Shown here piece after piece: positions 40,168-48,900 of a stretch of 64,000 nt of DNA. The DNA is from Sphingomonas palmae (GTDB taxonomy: Bacteria; Pseudomonadota; Alphaproteobacteria; Sphingomonadales; Sphingomonadaceae). The stretch covers positions 48,352 to 112,351 of the forward strand of contig NZ_FNZZ01000008.1 in the NCBI RefSeq assembly GCF_900109565.1, in the 5' to 3' direction. Numbering within the stretch: the stretch's first letter is position 1; every line of letters starts with the position of its first letter. Below the pieces are notes generated by a model. That model was not told the origin of the DNA. It searched no databases and saw only the letters and a program-made list of their open reading frames with translations. A program made the translations under genes and the position numbers.

Positions 40168-40361
40168 TTTCTACTCGATAGCACGAACTTTTCGAAGTTA
40201 TTCTACTCGAAAGCACGAATTGACTGCAGCCGATTGGGGTTCTGGCAGCCACTTTTCCGCATTTCCTACTCGAAAGCACGAACCGTAGCCGCTTTCTTTG
40301 TTGGGTTTTTCTTGCGACACCATGCGCAGGACCGGCGCTGATGCCGGCACGAGTAGGAAAG
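40168..40361. other. Iteron-type replication origin
   Basis: Three direct copies of the core CTACTCGAAAGCACGAA start at 40171, 40203 and 40266. The first has one change (CGATAG for CGAAAG). Start-to-start distances of 32 and 63 bases are close to 3 and 6 helical turns, so the copies face the same side of the DNA. An inverted half-copy (CGAGTAGGAAA) lies at 40350-40360. Between them, 40290-40316 is a T-rich stretch that could open first. No clear DnaA box was found. The arrangement fits oriV. Confidence 0.8.
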
Positions 40362-40384
40362 CGGCTGTGACCACATAAAGGAAA

Positions 40385-40404
40385 GCCCGGCACGAAGGCC
40401 GGGC
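40385..40404. terminator. GC-rich hairpin downstream of the iterons
   Basis: GCCCGGC-ACGAAG-GCCGGGC forms a perfect 7-bp stem. Read on the minus strand it is followed by TTTCCTTT, so it could terminate transcription entering the origin from the right; on the plus strand there is no U-tract. It may also be structural in the origin. Confidence 0.4.
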
Positions 40405-40561
40405 ATCCCGAAAGGTTGATGGAACGACGTCGCCAAACGTCGATCCGGGGTCATTCACATGCCCCTTCCAGATACCGTCGAAACCTCTCCGGTTCAAGGA
40501 TGCGCGTCTCGCGCCACGCCCTTTTTTGACCCTGGTTTCAGCCCTCAAGGAGGGATGGACG

Positions 40562-41458
40562 ATGACGGCTTATACGCTCGGCGAGGCGGGCGCGCTGGCG
40601 CTCGCGCGGATCGGACGACGCGCAGGCGCGCTGCCGCAGGACACTGGCCGCTTCACCTGTTCGGTGGATGCGGAGCCAGCGGCCGCGGTGCTGCGACAGC
40701 CGGTGCTGCCCGGCAGCCGCGAGGCGGGAACGTTCGAGGAGGCGTTCTTCGCCGCCCCCGCCACGGGCGAAACCGATCGCGTGCTGCGGGCCGCACGGCG
40801 CGCGCTCGATGCCGCGCGGATGCTCCGTCGCATCGAGCGCCGCGGCGACCGCGCGCTCACCGCGTCCGAGCGGCTGGTCGCGCGATTGAGCGCGGGCACG
40901 GTGCGCGTGCTGGAGGAATTGCTTGCACTCGCACGGCTCAATCGCGGACGCGTCTATCCAAGCTACGACCATCTCGCACGCGTTACGGGGCTGGGTCGCG
41001 CGACCGTCGCGCGGGGGTTGAAGCTGCTAGAGGAAATCGGTTTTCTCGTGCGCCAGCGCCGCTTCATGCGGCTGCGTGCCCAGGGCGCGGGACCGCGGAT
41101 CGCGCAAACGTCGAATGCCTATCGCCTGATGCTGCCTGATCGACTGCTCCAGCACCTGCCGCGCTGGCTGCGCCCAGCACCCCTGCCCGTCGACACAGAA
41201 GAGCACGTAGCCGAACGCGCGCGCGAACAGGCAGTCATTCGGCAGACGCTGTCGTGCCGCGAACTGGCGCTGGCGACGCTCGATGGCCCGCTGGGGCGGA
41301 TGCTCGCGAGACTTGGCGCCGGGATCGACGCACGCGAGGCGGCAAGCCGCGCCACATATGACGATCCATCACCGGGCGCGAGTCTCACGATGGTTCGTAA
41401 CTCCTTACCCAATTATCTAACCCACCGTGCAGCGAAGACTGACATCGCCGGACAATGA
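40562..41458 (+). CDS. Helix-turn-helix protein next to the origin
   Basis: 298 residues from ATG at 40562, with AAGGAGGG at 40547-40554. The central region RVYPSYDHLARVTGLGRATVARGLKLLEEIGFLVRQRRF (about residues 135-172) is a winged helix-turn-helix resembling the DNA-binding part of replication initiators and GntR-like proteins. The N-terminal third is alanine/arginine-rich and the C-terminus has no recognisable domain. It may be a second replication or copy-control protein of the replicon. No enzyme motif. Confidence 0.7.
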   Translation: MTAYTLGEAGALALARIGRRAGALPQDTGRFTCSVDAEPAAAVLRQPVLPGSREAGTFEEAFFAAPATGETDRVLRAARRALDAARMLRRIERRGDRALTASERLVARLSAGTVRVLEELLALARLNRGRVYPSYDHLARVTGLGRATVARGLKLLEEIGFLVRQRRFMRLRAQGAGPRIAQTSNAYRLMLPDRLLQHLPRWLRPAPLPVDTEEHVAERAREQAVIRQTLSCRELALATLDGPLGRMLARLGAGIDAREAASRATYDDPSPGASLTMVRNSLPNYLTHRAAKTDIAGQ

Positions 41459-41684
41459 TCCCATGTTACTTCCTATTAGCAGCAATTAGGTCATGGCCGA
41501 TCCCATTGGCCTAGCGACGTCGGCAGCGAATTTGTGTGTGCGAGAGGCGCCTGCCGCAACTGGCAGCGCATCCCACCAATCATTCGTCAATTGCGACCAA
41601 ACACGTGAGATGAACGACTAGTCGCCTCGACTTTTTGCTGCAACGCGGCTACGACAACAAATTCGAAAAGTCGGGAGTCTTATC

Positions 41685-41933
41685 ATGTTCAGCAAGTATT
41701 TCGCGGCCGTGGCCGCATCGGCACTAATCGCCGCTCCGGTCGCTGCTGCGCCCACAAACCCTGCCTCGTCGCTCTCGGTGACGAAGTCGGTCCGCGCTGC
41801 GACTCCTTCGACAGGCAAGAGCGAGATCGCAGCGGGCGGCAGCGGCCTGATCATCGCGATCGTGGCTGCAGCTGCGGTGATCGTCGGCATCATCATCATT
41901 GCTGACGACGACAACGACTCGGACAGCAACTGA
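41685..41933 (+). CDS. Small exported hydrophobic protein
   Basis: 82 residues. Signal peptide MFSKYFAAVAASALIAAPVAAA, a Ser/Thr/Lys-rich middle, a glycine-flanked hydrophobic segment GLIIAIVAAAAVIVGIIIIA long enough to span the membrane, and an acidic tail DDDNDSDSN. I do not recognise the function; such peptides occur beside polysaccharide genes in sphingomonads. A strong hairpin follows the stop by 8 bases. Confidence 0.7.
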   Translation: MFSKYFAAVAASALIAAPVAAAPTNPASSLSVTKSVRAATPSTGKSEIAAGGSGLIIAIVAAAAVIVGIIIIADDDNDSDSN

Positions 41934-41941
41934 GCTGCTCC

Positions 41942-41969
41942 CCTTCCCCGTCGGTCGCGACGGGGAAGG
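41942..41969 (+). terminator. Hairpin terminator after the small exported protein
   Basis: CCTTCCCCGTCG-GTCG-CGACGGGGAAGG is a perfect 12-bp stem with a 4-base loop, 8 bases after the stop at 41933. No run of T follows, so it may act as a bidirectional or Rho-assisted terminator between converging genes. Confidence 0.6.
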
Positions 41970-42019
41970 CTCGGTCTGCCCGGCGTCGTATCCGCCGGAC
42001 GGATTGACTGTGCCGTTCC

Positions 42020-43180
42020 CTATTCGCGGAGCAGCACGGTCGCGCAACGCCGTGGCCGGCGCGGTCGCCAGACGAAATGCGTCGCGACCCCGAAGTTAAA
42101 CACCGAACTCATCAGCGCCCCCGCGATCCCCGCGAGCGGCCAGCTTCCCATTTCGTTGAGCGTCAGATTAGCGACCGAGATGTTAGCGAGCGCCCCCAAG
42201 CTGCACACCGCGCTGAATACCAAATAGCCGAGCACGAACCGTACGCCCTTCAACCGCGCCGAGCGGTAGGTAATCGCGTTGTTTAGCACGTAGTTGAACG
42301 CCATCGCGCAGAGGGTCGCGATCCCCTGCGCGCGCAGAAACGACACCCCCTGCCCGATCGCGACGTCGAGCACTGCGATATGACACATGAGTCCGAGCCC
42401 ACCGATTGCGCAGAATAGCACGAAGCGGGGCGGGATCAGCCCGCGCGTCAGCTTGTCGATCAGCAGAAAGGCATATTCGATCAGTACGACGACATCGAGC
42501 TTGCTGGTACCGGCGTGGCGTTCGCGAAAGACGTAGCCGACCTCCGCCACCTTCAGCGGCCGCTGCGAGGCGGTCAGGATATCGAGCAAGATCTTGTAGC
42601 CCTGCTGCGACAAATCGTAGATTGTGGCCTCGACCACCGATTGGCGCACCGCGAAGAAGCCGCTCATCGGATCGCTGACGCGCACGCCAGCTAGCCGGTG
42701 CGCGATCCAGGTGGCGACCCGGCTCATGCGTTGCCGATGCTGGTTCCACTCCCCTACCCCGCCGCCCGCGACGTGGCGGCTACCAATGACGAGGTCGACG
42801 TCAGTCGTTTTGAGCAGATCGAGCATAACAGGCAGCCGCGTCTCGTCGTGCTGCAGATCGGCGTCGATCACCGCGATCAGCTCACTTGTCGCGGCAAGCA
42901 CGCCCTCGACCACCGCGGAAGCGAGCCCGCGCCGCCCGACGCGGCGGATGCAACGCACCGGCGCCCCCTCACCCGCTAGGGCCGCAATCTCGCGTGCGGT
43001 GCCGTCTGGACTGTCGTCATCAACGATGATCAGCTCCCACGTCATCTCCCCCATCGCATGCGCGATCGCGTGGACCAGCGGGCGAATATTCTCGCGCTCA
43101 TTATACGCCGGCGCCACAATCGAGAGTGCAGGGGCGGCGTGCTGGACAGTGAAACCGAAGGGCTTCTGCCGCTGGATCAT
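42020..43180 (-). CDS. Glycosyltransferase 2-GtrA fusion
   Basis: 386 residues. N-terminal dolichol-phosphate-mannose-synthase-like GT2 domain (ALSIVAPAYNERENIRPLV, LIIVDDDSPDGTAREI, VIDADLQHD, IGSRHVAGGGVGEW). The C-terminal GtrA domain of four hydrophobic helices begins near residue 250 (FVLFCAIGGLGLMCHIAVLDV). Such fusions make polyprenyl-phosphate sugars and help move them to the periplasm for glycosylation of polysaccharide, lipid or teichoic-type polymers. Sits between the origin and the partition genes. Confidence 0.9.
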   Translation of the reverse strand: MIQRQKPFGFTVQHAAPALSIVAPAYNERENIRPLVHAIAHAMGEMTWELIIVDDDSPDGTAREIAALAGEGAPVRCIRRVGRRGLASAVVEGVLAATSELIAVIDADLQHDETRLPVMLDLLKTTDVDLVIGSRHVAGGGVGEWNQHRQRMSRVATWIAHRLAGVRVSDPMSGFFAVRQSVVEATIYDLSQQGYKILLDILTASQRPLKVAEVGYVFRERHAGTSKLDVVVLIEYAFLLIDKLTRGLIPPRFVLFCAIGGLGLMCHIAVLDVAIGQGVSFLRAQGIATLCAMAFNYVLNNAITYRSARLKGVRFVLGYLVFSAVCSLGALANISVANLTLNEMGSWPLAGIAGALMSSVFNFGVATHFVWRPRRPRRCATVLLRE

Positions 43181-43243
43181 GAGGGCGACGGGGTTGGCAA
43201 GGCGATGATGGTACCTGCTTGAGCGAGAAGCCTACAATAAGAC

Positions 43244-43396
43244 GTTCCAACATGTCGACAAGTCTCCATATCGACAGGATGACGCATCAGTGATTACCGC
43301 GGTGACATCGGTGACATCGGACTGGCCTCGTCGCGCGTGTAGCTGATGACCACCTGATCATTCTGTCGGTATGTCAAAGTGTCGACACCTCTACCT
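43244..43396. repeat. Octad repeat clusters A and B left of the partition genes
   Basis: Two clusters of hexamers related to GTCGAC spaced exactly 8 bases apart. Cluster A (43244-43283): TCCAAC, GTCGAC, GTCTCC, ATCGAC, GATGAC. Cluster B (43365-43396): GTCGGT, GTCAAA, GTCGAC, CTCTAC. A 9-base tandem duplication GGTGACATC lies between them (43301-43318). Same unit and phasing as at parA; see the centromere finding. Confidence 0.6.
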
Positions 43397-44335
43397 CTGA
43401 GTTCCGATCCGGAACCAGCCAGAACCCCAGATTCGACGCAATGCAGGCGGACTAGTCTCCGGCAACGCCGCATTCGGGAAGTCGCTAGCGTCTCGGCCTA
43501 CGATGGTGACGATGCAGTACCGGGACGCGATCGATGCGCGTTCAGCGGGCATCGCGGTCGAGCTAAGCCCTAGTTTCAGTCCACCGAGTTGAAGCAGCTT
43601 TGACAAGTTTGCCGCACGGAACGCTGCCTCGATCGCCGTATGCGTCTTCGTGGGAGCTTCTGCGGTAAAGATCACCGGGAACTCCAATGTCTGGAACGCG
43701 TCCAGCCACAACAGCGCGCTGGGTACGAATGTCCAGCGATCGCCAGTGCTGCTCATCGCAGTTTCGAGCCGGACGAGCATCGCTCGCGGCTTGTCGGAAC
43801 ATGGCACCCATGATGGTGTGTCGCTGCTGCTGCCACGTAGCAGGAGGACACTGTTGGTCGGCACGGTGGTTTGCGCAGCGGCATAATGCCCAATGTCGGC
43901 CCAACTGGTCAGAGGCAACGCGGCGGGCACGGGTTGCGTGGAATGCGAGGTGGCAACAGGGCGAGGCAGTTCGCCGGCGTAGATGACACCCGCTCGCATC
44001 GCTCGCGTGTCCTCCGGCAGTGGCACGACCCCGGTTGATGGCGAAGGAGATAGCTGCAACGGGGCAATTACTGGTGTGGCCGACGCTGCCACAGCGCGTT
44101 TCGGGCCCGACGTAGAGCGCGCAGGTGCGGCGTCTAACGGGGGCTCCGTTTGCCCGCGGCGCTTGACGCGCGTCGTGGCGGCGTAATCGCCCGCCTTCTT
44201 CGCAGCGAGTCCACCAGCCACGGCGGGGATTGCCGCGACCGCAACGCACCCTGACAGTGCACACGTAACGAACACGAGCATCACCGCCTGGACGCCGCGT
44301 TCCACCGAAGCCGTCATTTGCATCTCTTTGCCCAT
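43391..44335 (-). CDS. Predicted lipoprotein of unknown function
   Basis: 314 residues. Signal peptide with lipobox LSGC, then an alanine/glycine segment, a long Pro/Ser/Thr-rich disordered region (about residues 60-150) and a globular C-terminal half (LLLRGSSSDTPSWVPCSDKPRAM, DRWTFVPSALLWLDAFQTLE). I do not recognise a family. Divergent from parA, with the octad repeats of cluster C in the shared 106-base promoter region; its 3' end overlaps cluster B. Start may be the second Met (MQMTAS). Confidence 0.6.
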   Translation of the reverse strand: MGKEMQMTASVERGVQAVMLVFVTCALSGCVAVAAIPAVAGGLAAKKAGDYAATTRVKRRGQTEPPLDAAPARSTSGPKRAVAASATPVIAPLQLSPSPSTGVVPLPEDTRAMRAGVIYAGELPRPVATSHSTQPVPAALPLTSWADIGHYAAAQTTVPTNSVLLLRGSSSDTPSWVPCSDKPRAMLVRLETAMSSTGDRWTFVPSALLWLDAFQTLEFPVIFTAEAPTKTHTAIEAAFRAANLSKLLQLGGLKLGLSSTAMPAERASIASRYCIVTIVGRDASDFPNAALPETSPPALRRIWGSGWFRIGTQR

Positions 44336-44379
44336 ATTCTTCTGCGCTCAGCACGGTTGCACTGCAACGTACCGATGGT

Positions 44380-44443
44380 GTCAATCTGTTGACTTGTTCA
44401 CCTGTTGACCTGTCTACATGGAGACATGTAGAAATGACGTCAT
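44380..44443 (+). promoter_or_regulatory. Eight tandem octads over the parA promoter (cluster C)
   Basis: Hexamers GTCAAT, GTTGAC, GTTCAC, GTTGAC, GTCTAC, GGAGAC, GTAGAA and GACGTC start at 44380 and repeat every 8 bases up to the ParA ATG at 44442. The palindrome CTACATG-GAGA-CATGTAG (44413-44430) is made from three of the units. This is the layout of operators bound by ribbon-helix-helix partition proteins (compare the heptads bound by Omega and the repeats bound by ParG). Likely operator and part of the centromere. Confidence 0.65.
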
Positions 44444-45095
44444 GCCGACAGTTGCGATCATTAGTCAAAAGGGTGGAGCGGGGAAGACCACGCTCGCCAT
44501 TCATCTCGCCGCGGCCGCGCACGAAGCCGGACGCGTGGCGTTGATCGTGGACACCGACCCACAAGCGACCGCTAGTCAGTGGGCATCGTGGCGCCACGAC
44601 TCACCGCCCGAGGTCATCGACAGCCCACCACCGCGCTTGGCAGCCAAGGTGGCGGCAGCGGCAGGGCAGGGGGCCGAGCTGATTGTGATCGACACGCCTC
44701 CACATGCCGACAGTGCCGCACGCGCGGCAGTCGAGATCGCCGACCTGGTGCTGATCCCGTGCCGTCCTAGTGCCTTTGACCTGTCAGCGATCCAGACCAC
44801 CGCCAAGCTGGTTCAATTGCTAAAGAAGCCAGCCTTCGTCGTCTTTACCGCTGGCGCACCTAATGCGCCGCGCGTCTATGCCGAAGCAGGCGAACTGGTG
44901 GCAGTATATGGCTCGCCCGCATGTCCGGTGATCATCCCCGATCGCGCCGCCTATCGACATGCAAGCGCGGAGGGGAAAAGCGTGATAGAAACCGAACCCA
45001 ACGGCCGCGCTGCGTCTGATATCTGGCAGTTCTACGACTGGACATGTCGACAACTAGACATGAAGACGCGGAAATGTAAGGGAGTTATCGCGTGA
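44442..45095 (+). CDS. parA: ParA-family partition ATPase
   Basis: 217 residues from ATG at 44442; the earlier ATG at 44418 lies inside the repeat operator. Deviant Walker A SQKGGAGKTTL at residues about 7-17, VDTDPQATASQW, and VIDTPPHAD Walker B. No N-terminal DNA-binding domain, so type Ib ParA (as in ParF). Uses ATP to move plasmid copies along the nucleoid. The stop overlaps the next gene's GTG (GTGA). Octad cluster D is embedded in its last 14 codons. Confidence 0.92.
   Translation: MPTVAIISQKGGAGKTTLAIHLAAAAHEAGRVALIVDTDPQATASQWASWRHDSPPEVIDSPPPRLAAKVAAAAGQGAELIVIDTPPHADSAARAAVEIADLVLIPCRPSAFDLSAIQTTAKLVQLLKKPAFVVFTAGAPNAPRVYAEAGELVAVYGSPACPVIIPDRAAYRHASAEGKSVIETEPNGRAASDIWQFYDWTCRQLDMKTRKCKGVIA
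45030..45069. repeat. Octad cluster D inside the 3' end of parA
   Basis: TTCTAC, CTGGAC, GTCGAC, CTAGAC and GAAGAC repeat every 8 bases from 45030, within parA codons. The 8-base phase is not a multiple of 3, so it cannot come from repeated amino acids; the codons read FYDWTCRQLDMKT. Overlap of coding and repeat signals suggests selection for the DNA pattern. Confidence 0.55.
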
Positions 45096-45397
45096 GCCGC
45101 AAACCCAGCTTCGCCAATCTGCGTACCGCCGCAACACCAGCACCCACGCGCACGCCCGAGCCTGTCATGCCGGACAAACCGTCGGGGGCGAGCACAGAAG
45201 GTGCAAGGGTAAGGGACACGATGCCGCGTGTCGCCAGTCGAGAAGGACGCAAGCAGGTCGCCGGCTTTTTCAGCCCTGAGATGTCCTTTGCGATGCACAC
45301 CCTTGCGAGACGTCAGGGCCGCAGCCTCCAGGCGTTGATGGCTGAGGCGTTCAACGACGTGCTGCGTAAATACGGTGAAAGCCCGATAGGTGACTGA
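45092..45397 (+). CDS. Small partition partner (ribbon-helix-helix-like)
   Basis: 101 residues from GTG overlapping the parA stop. The first 50 residues are basic and disordered (SRKPSFANLRTAATPAPTRTP). The last 50, VAGFFSPEMSFAMHTLARRQGRSLQALMAEAFNDVLRKYG, have the beta-alpha-alpha layout of ribbon-helix-helix DNA-binding proteins. A type Ib ParA followed directly by a small RHH protein is the usual centromere-binding partner (ParG-like). It probably binds the octad repeats. Confidence 0.75.
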   Translation: MSRKPSFANLRTAATPAPTRTPEPVMPDKPSGASTEGARVRDTMPRVASREGRKQVAGFFSPEMSFAMHTLARRQGRSLQALMAEAFNDVLRKYGESPIGD

Positions 45398-45418
45398 CGT
45401 TGTAGTTGCACGTGGCTA

Positions 45419-45450
45419 GTCTACGTGTCGACATATCTACACGCTGATAT
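45419..45450. repeat. Octad cluster E downstream of the partition genes
   Basis: GTCTAC, GTCGAC and ATCTAC repeat every 8 bases (45419, 45427, 45435), then a weaker GCTGAT. It begins 22 bases after the partner gene's stop and matches the unit seen in clusters A to D. Candidate right part of the centromere. Confidence 0.55.
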
Positions 45451-45999
45451 ATGAGGAATAAGCACCAAAGCGTCGAAAGCTGCCTTCGCAGTAAGGCTCA
45501 GCATCGCACCATTAGAGATCATAATCGCCATGGTCCGGGTAGGATGCCATATTGCAAAGCGTAGCTACAGACCGGGACTTACATGTTTCTGATAGTTGGC
45601 GCCTTCGAGCCTGCGGTGTAAATTGCGTGCCAAACGTAAGAAGACCATGCTGCCCACTAGCGTACGATCAAATTTGTCAATACCATTGACACCAATCGTG
45701 CGTCTTCTGCGGCATCACCGGCCCGCTGCAGCGGGTGGATATTTCGCAAACACCATGACTTCGACTGATGCCACACTGCGGATCTTACAGCCTAACGCGA
45801 CTATGTCCTGACAACTGCGGCTCCGACATTAACTATATCTTTCCGCAAGCGCGCGGGGACCACACGCAAGTCGATCATCATCGGTTGGGCGTGAGAGGGT
45901 GATCGTTCAGCTGGTCACTCCCGCTAGCCGTCTGGAGCGTTGCCCGGCTGTCATCATGGAGGTGCAGTAGTTTTCCCTGTATCCCGAGGTTGGTGGTGT
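45451..45999. other. Intergenic region right of the partition module
   Basis: About 550 bases without a supported gene. A 71-residue frame at 45596-45811 has no recognisable family. GC is slightly lower than in the following glycan locus. No hairpin or tandem repeat stands out apart from cluster E at its left edge. It is the boundary between replicon maintenance and metabolic cargo. Confidence 0.5.
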
Positions 46000-48900
46000 T
46001 CAGGATACCGGCCATACAATCGTCGACGTGCCGGCGAGTAGGTGCACCACACCATCACATGCCACAAGGCGCCGCCCGTTGACTGTCGCGGCGCCCGGCT
46101 TGCCTGCAAGCGGCCACGTCAGAACGAACCCGCCGGGTGGCGCGGCGTCGCCGGAGATGGTCGCAACCAGCCCACCCGCGTCAGCGCGCATGCGCAGGTT
46201 CACCGTGCCGTAGCGGGTGCGCAGGCTGCGCACCTCGACGCCCGGTCCCGCCAGCCAGTCGGGTGTCAGCCCGGCCGCTAGGACCAATTTGTCTCTGCCA
46301 ACGTCCTCGTAGGCGAATAGGTCGAGTGCGGAGCGGATGAAGTCGGATGCGACCCAGGCGTGCGGCATGTCGCCGATGAAGCGGATTTCGCGTGGGCGTC
46401 GCCCGACCACTTCGGCCCAGCCGTTCCACGCGGCCGGGCGGCGGTCGGCCATATAGGCGTCGAGCAGGTCGTTCGCGTGCCCACCTTCCCCCAGCCTGAC
46501 CAACGCGGAGACGTTGCGCAGTTCGTAGGGCGTGTAGTCGCTCCAGGTGGCACCGGGGGCACCGCGCGTCATGACGCGGTCGTACTGCCGCTCGAAGGTG
46601 CGGCGCAGCAGCTGCGGGTTCAGCCGGTCCTGCTCGCCCGCGGGGTCGAGCGCCATTGTCGTCGAGGTGGCGTCGAAATCACCCATGCTGGTCGCGCCGG
46701 GGATGTAGTCGATGCGCCAGTGCCGGGCGGCCGCATCGATCGCGGCGTGGATGTCGCCCGCGAACTGATCGCGCTGTGCCGCGATTGTGCCTGCCTCGGC
46801 CCGCCCGAGCACGCGCGCCGCATAGGCGGCGTCCTTGTAGCCCGTGAGCCCCCAGAAATCGTCCCAGAGGCTGTACTGCGGCTTGGCCGAATAGCCCTCG
46901 TGGCTGATCGAGGGCGGGAGCAGGCCGTAAAGCATCCGGCGCTCGGGCGTCAGGTTGGCGGGCGTTCGCTCCGACTGGCGCTGCGCCTCCATGTAGCGGC
47001 GCGCGGCATCGAGCCGCGGCCAGTTGCGCTGCAACGCCGCGCGGTCGCCGGTGTAGCGGTAGAGCTGGGTGACGAGGTGGATATACTCGCCCTGGCTGTC
47101 GTTCTCGGGGACCGGATCGGGCCCGCGCGCGTCGACGCAGCACGGCACCTTACCGTTGTCGAACAGCTTGGTCCCGTACCAGTCGGCGAAGGCGCGCACG
47201 GGCGCTGCGTGGCCGAGCCGCAGCAAAGTGTCACCCATCATCGCGCCGTCGCGGATCCAGCTGCGGTCGTAGGAGCGCGTGCCGGGTTTGAACGCCGCGC
47301 CATCGCGGCTCATCAGCACGTGCGCGAGCGCGGTGCGGATCGTGTCGGCGACCGCCTGTTTCGCGGGCGGCACGGTGATGGTGACGTTACCCAGTGTGTT
47401 GCGCCAATAAGCTGCCGTCTGCGTAATCGCCCGGTCGAACGCGGTGCGGTCGGCGGGGGCCGCGTCGTCGATTGCGAGCGGCACGTCGGCGCTCGCCCCC
47501 GGCGCCAGCGTCACCGTCCAGCGCATCGTGCCGCTGGCGAGCAGCGCGGGGTCGGTGACCGATGCGGTCCCCGTCGCCGCGGCGGGGGTAGCGAGCGCGC
47601 CTTGATCGAAGGGCCGCGCGACGACCGCGTCGGGGCGGGTGAGGGGGGTGACGCGGCGCGTGACCGCGGCGTCGCCGGCGATCGCGGGCGCACTCGTTAC
47701 CGCCAGCGCTGACCCGTTCCACGCGATCCGTTCGATAGGGCTGACGCCGCCCTGTTGACTGAGGAACTGCGCCGGCGGATTGACCTGGAACGGGCGCACC
47801 GCGAGCGCGAGCGTCAGCGTTCGCGGGCTCGTGCCGGTGTTGGTCAGGCGGTAGCGCGCGAGCAGCCGCAGCGTCGCCTGGTCGGCGACGAGCGCGGTGT
47901 CGAGCGTCCAGCCGTCGCCCGCCCAGGCGACGTGCGGCAGCGGGAGATAGCCGTCCTCGAGCCGCTGGGTCGCGCGCACGTCGGCCCAGCCGACCGTGCG
48001 CGCGCCGTCGACCACGAAGGGTTCGATCGAGAAGGCGCCCTTCGCCACCTCGATCGCGCCGTCCTCGCCGATCAACCCCGACACCGCGCCGCCATCGCTG
48101 GCGACGAGCGTCCAGTAGCTCTGCTCGGTGAAGCCGCGCGGGTAGGCGCCGCGCGGGGCGGCCCTGGCGAGTGCGGCGATCGTGGCGTTGGGGGTCGCGG
48201 ACCATGCGCGCGGCATCACCTCGACCTCGGCCAGCTCGACCTTGGCGCCCTTGTCCGCGGTCAGGCGCAGGTAGCGCGTCTCGGTGCCGGGTAGCGGGAG
48301 CGGATCGTCGCCGCCATCGCCCTGGTCGACGCGGCGGATCGTACGCCAGACACGTCGATCGTCCGACGTGTCGACACGGTAGCGCGCGGCGTAACGCTTA
48401 CCCCAGTGAAGCGTCAGCCCGCCGATCTCGCGCACCGCGCCTAGGTCGATCACCAGCGGACGCGCGAGATCGGCCGCGGTGCCCTGCCGGCCGTCCAATG
48501 CGCGCCGGTCGCTGGCGACGGGTGCGGCCGGCGGGGCAGGGGGCAGCAGCAGCTGGAGTTGGAGGTCGTCGACCTCGACGTGCCCCGCCCCGCCGTCGCG
48601 CCCGCGCACCACAACGACCTCGACCGCGGCGGTGCGGCGCAGCGCCTTGTCCGCGCTCGGCCCCCAGGCGAACTCGACGTCGCGCGGGCGGATGCGGAGC
48701 GTCTGCCACTCAGCAGAGGGGCGGAAACTGGGGTAGGGGACCCACCAGACATTGTAGCCGCTGGCGTCGCTGAACTTGATCTGCAGATCGGTGACGTTGG
48801 CCGTCCCGCGCACACGCAAGGTGAGCACGAAATTCGCCGGCCAGTCGATTACGAGCGGTCGCCGCGCAACCGCGTAGCCGGAAACGCGCGCGAAATCATA

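Noticed and set aside
46360..47712. 450-residue open frame opposite the large discoidin-domain protein
   Set aside because: Arg/Gly/Val-rich shadow without family similarity.
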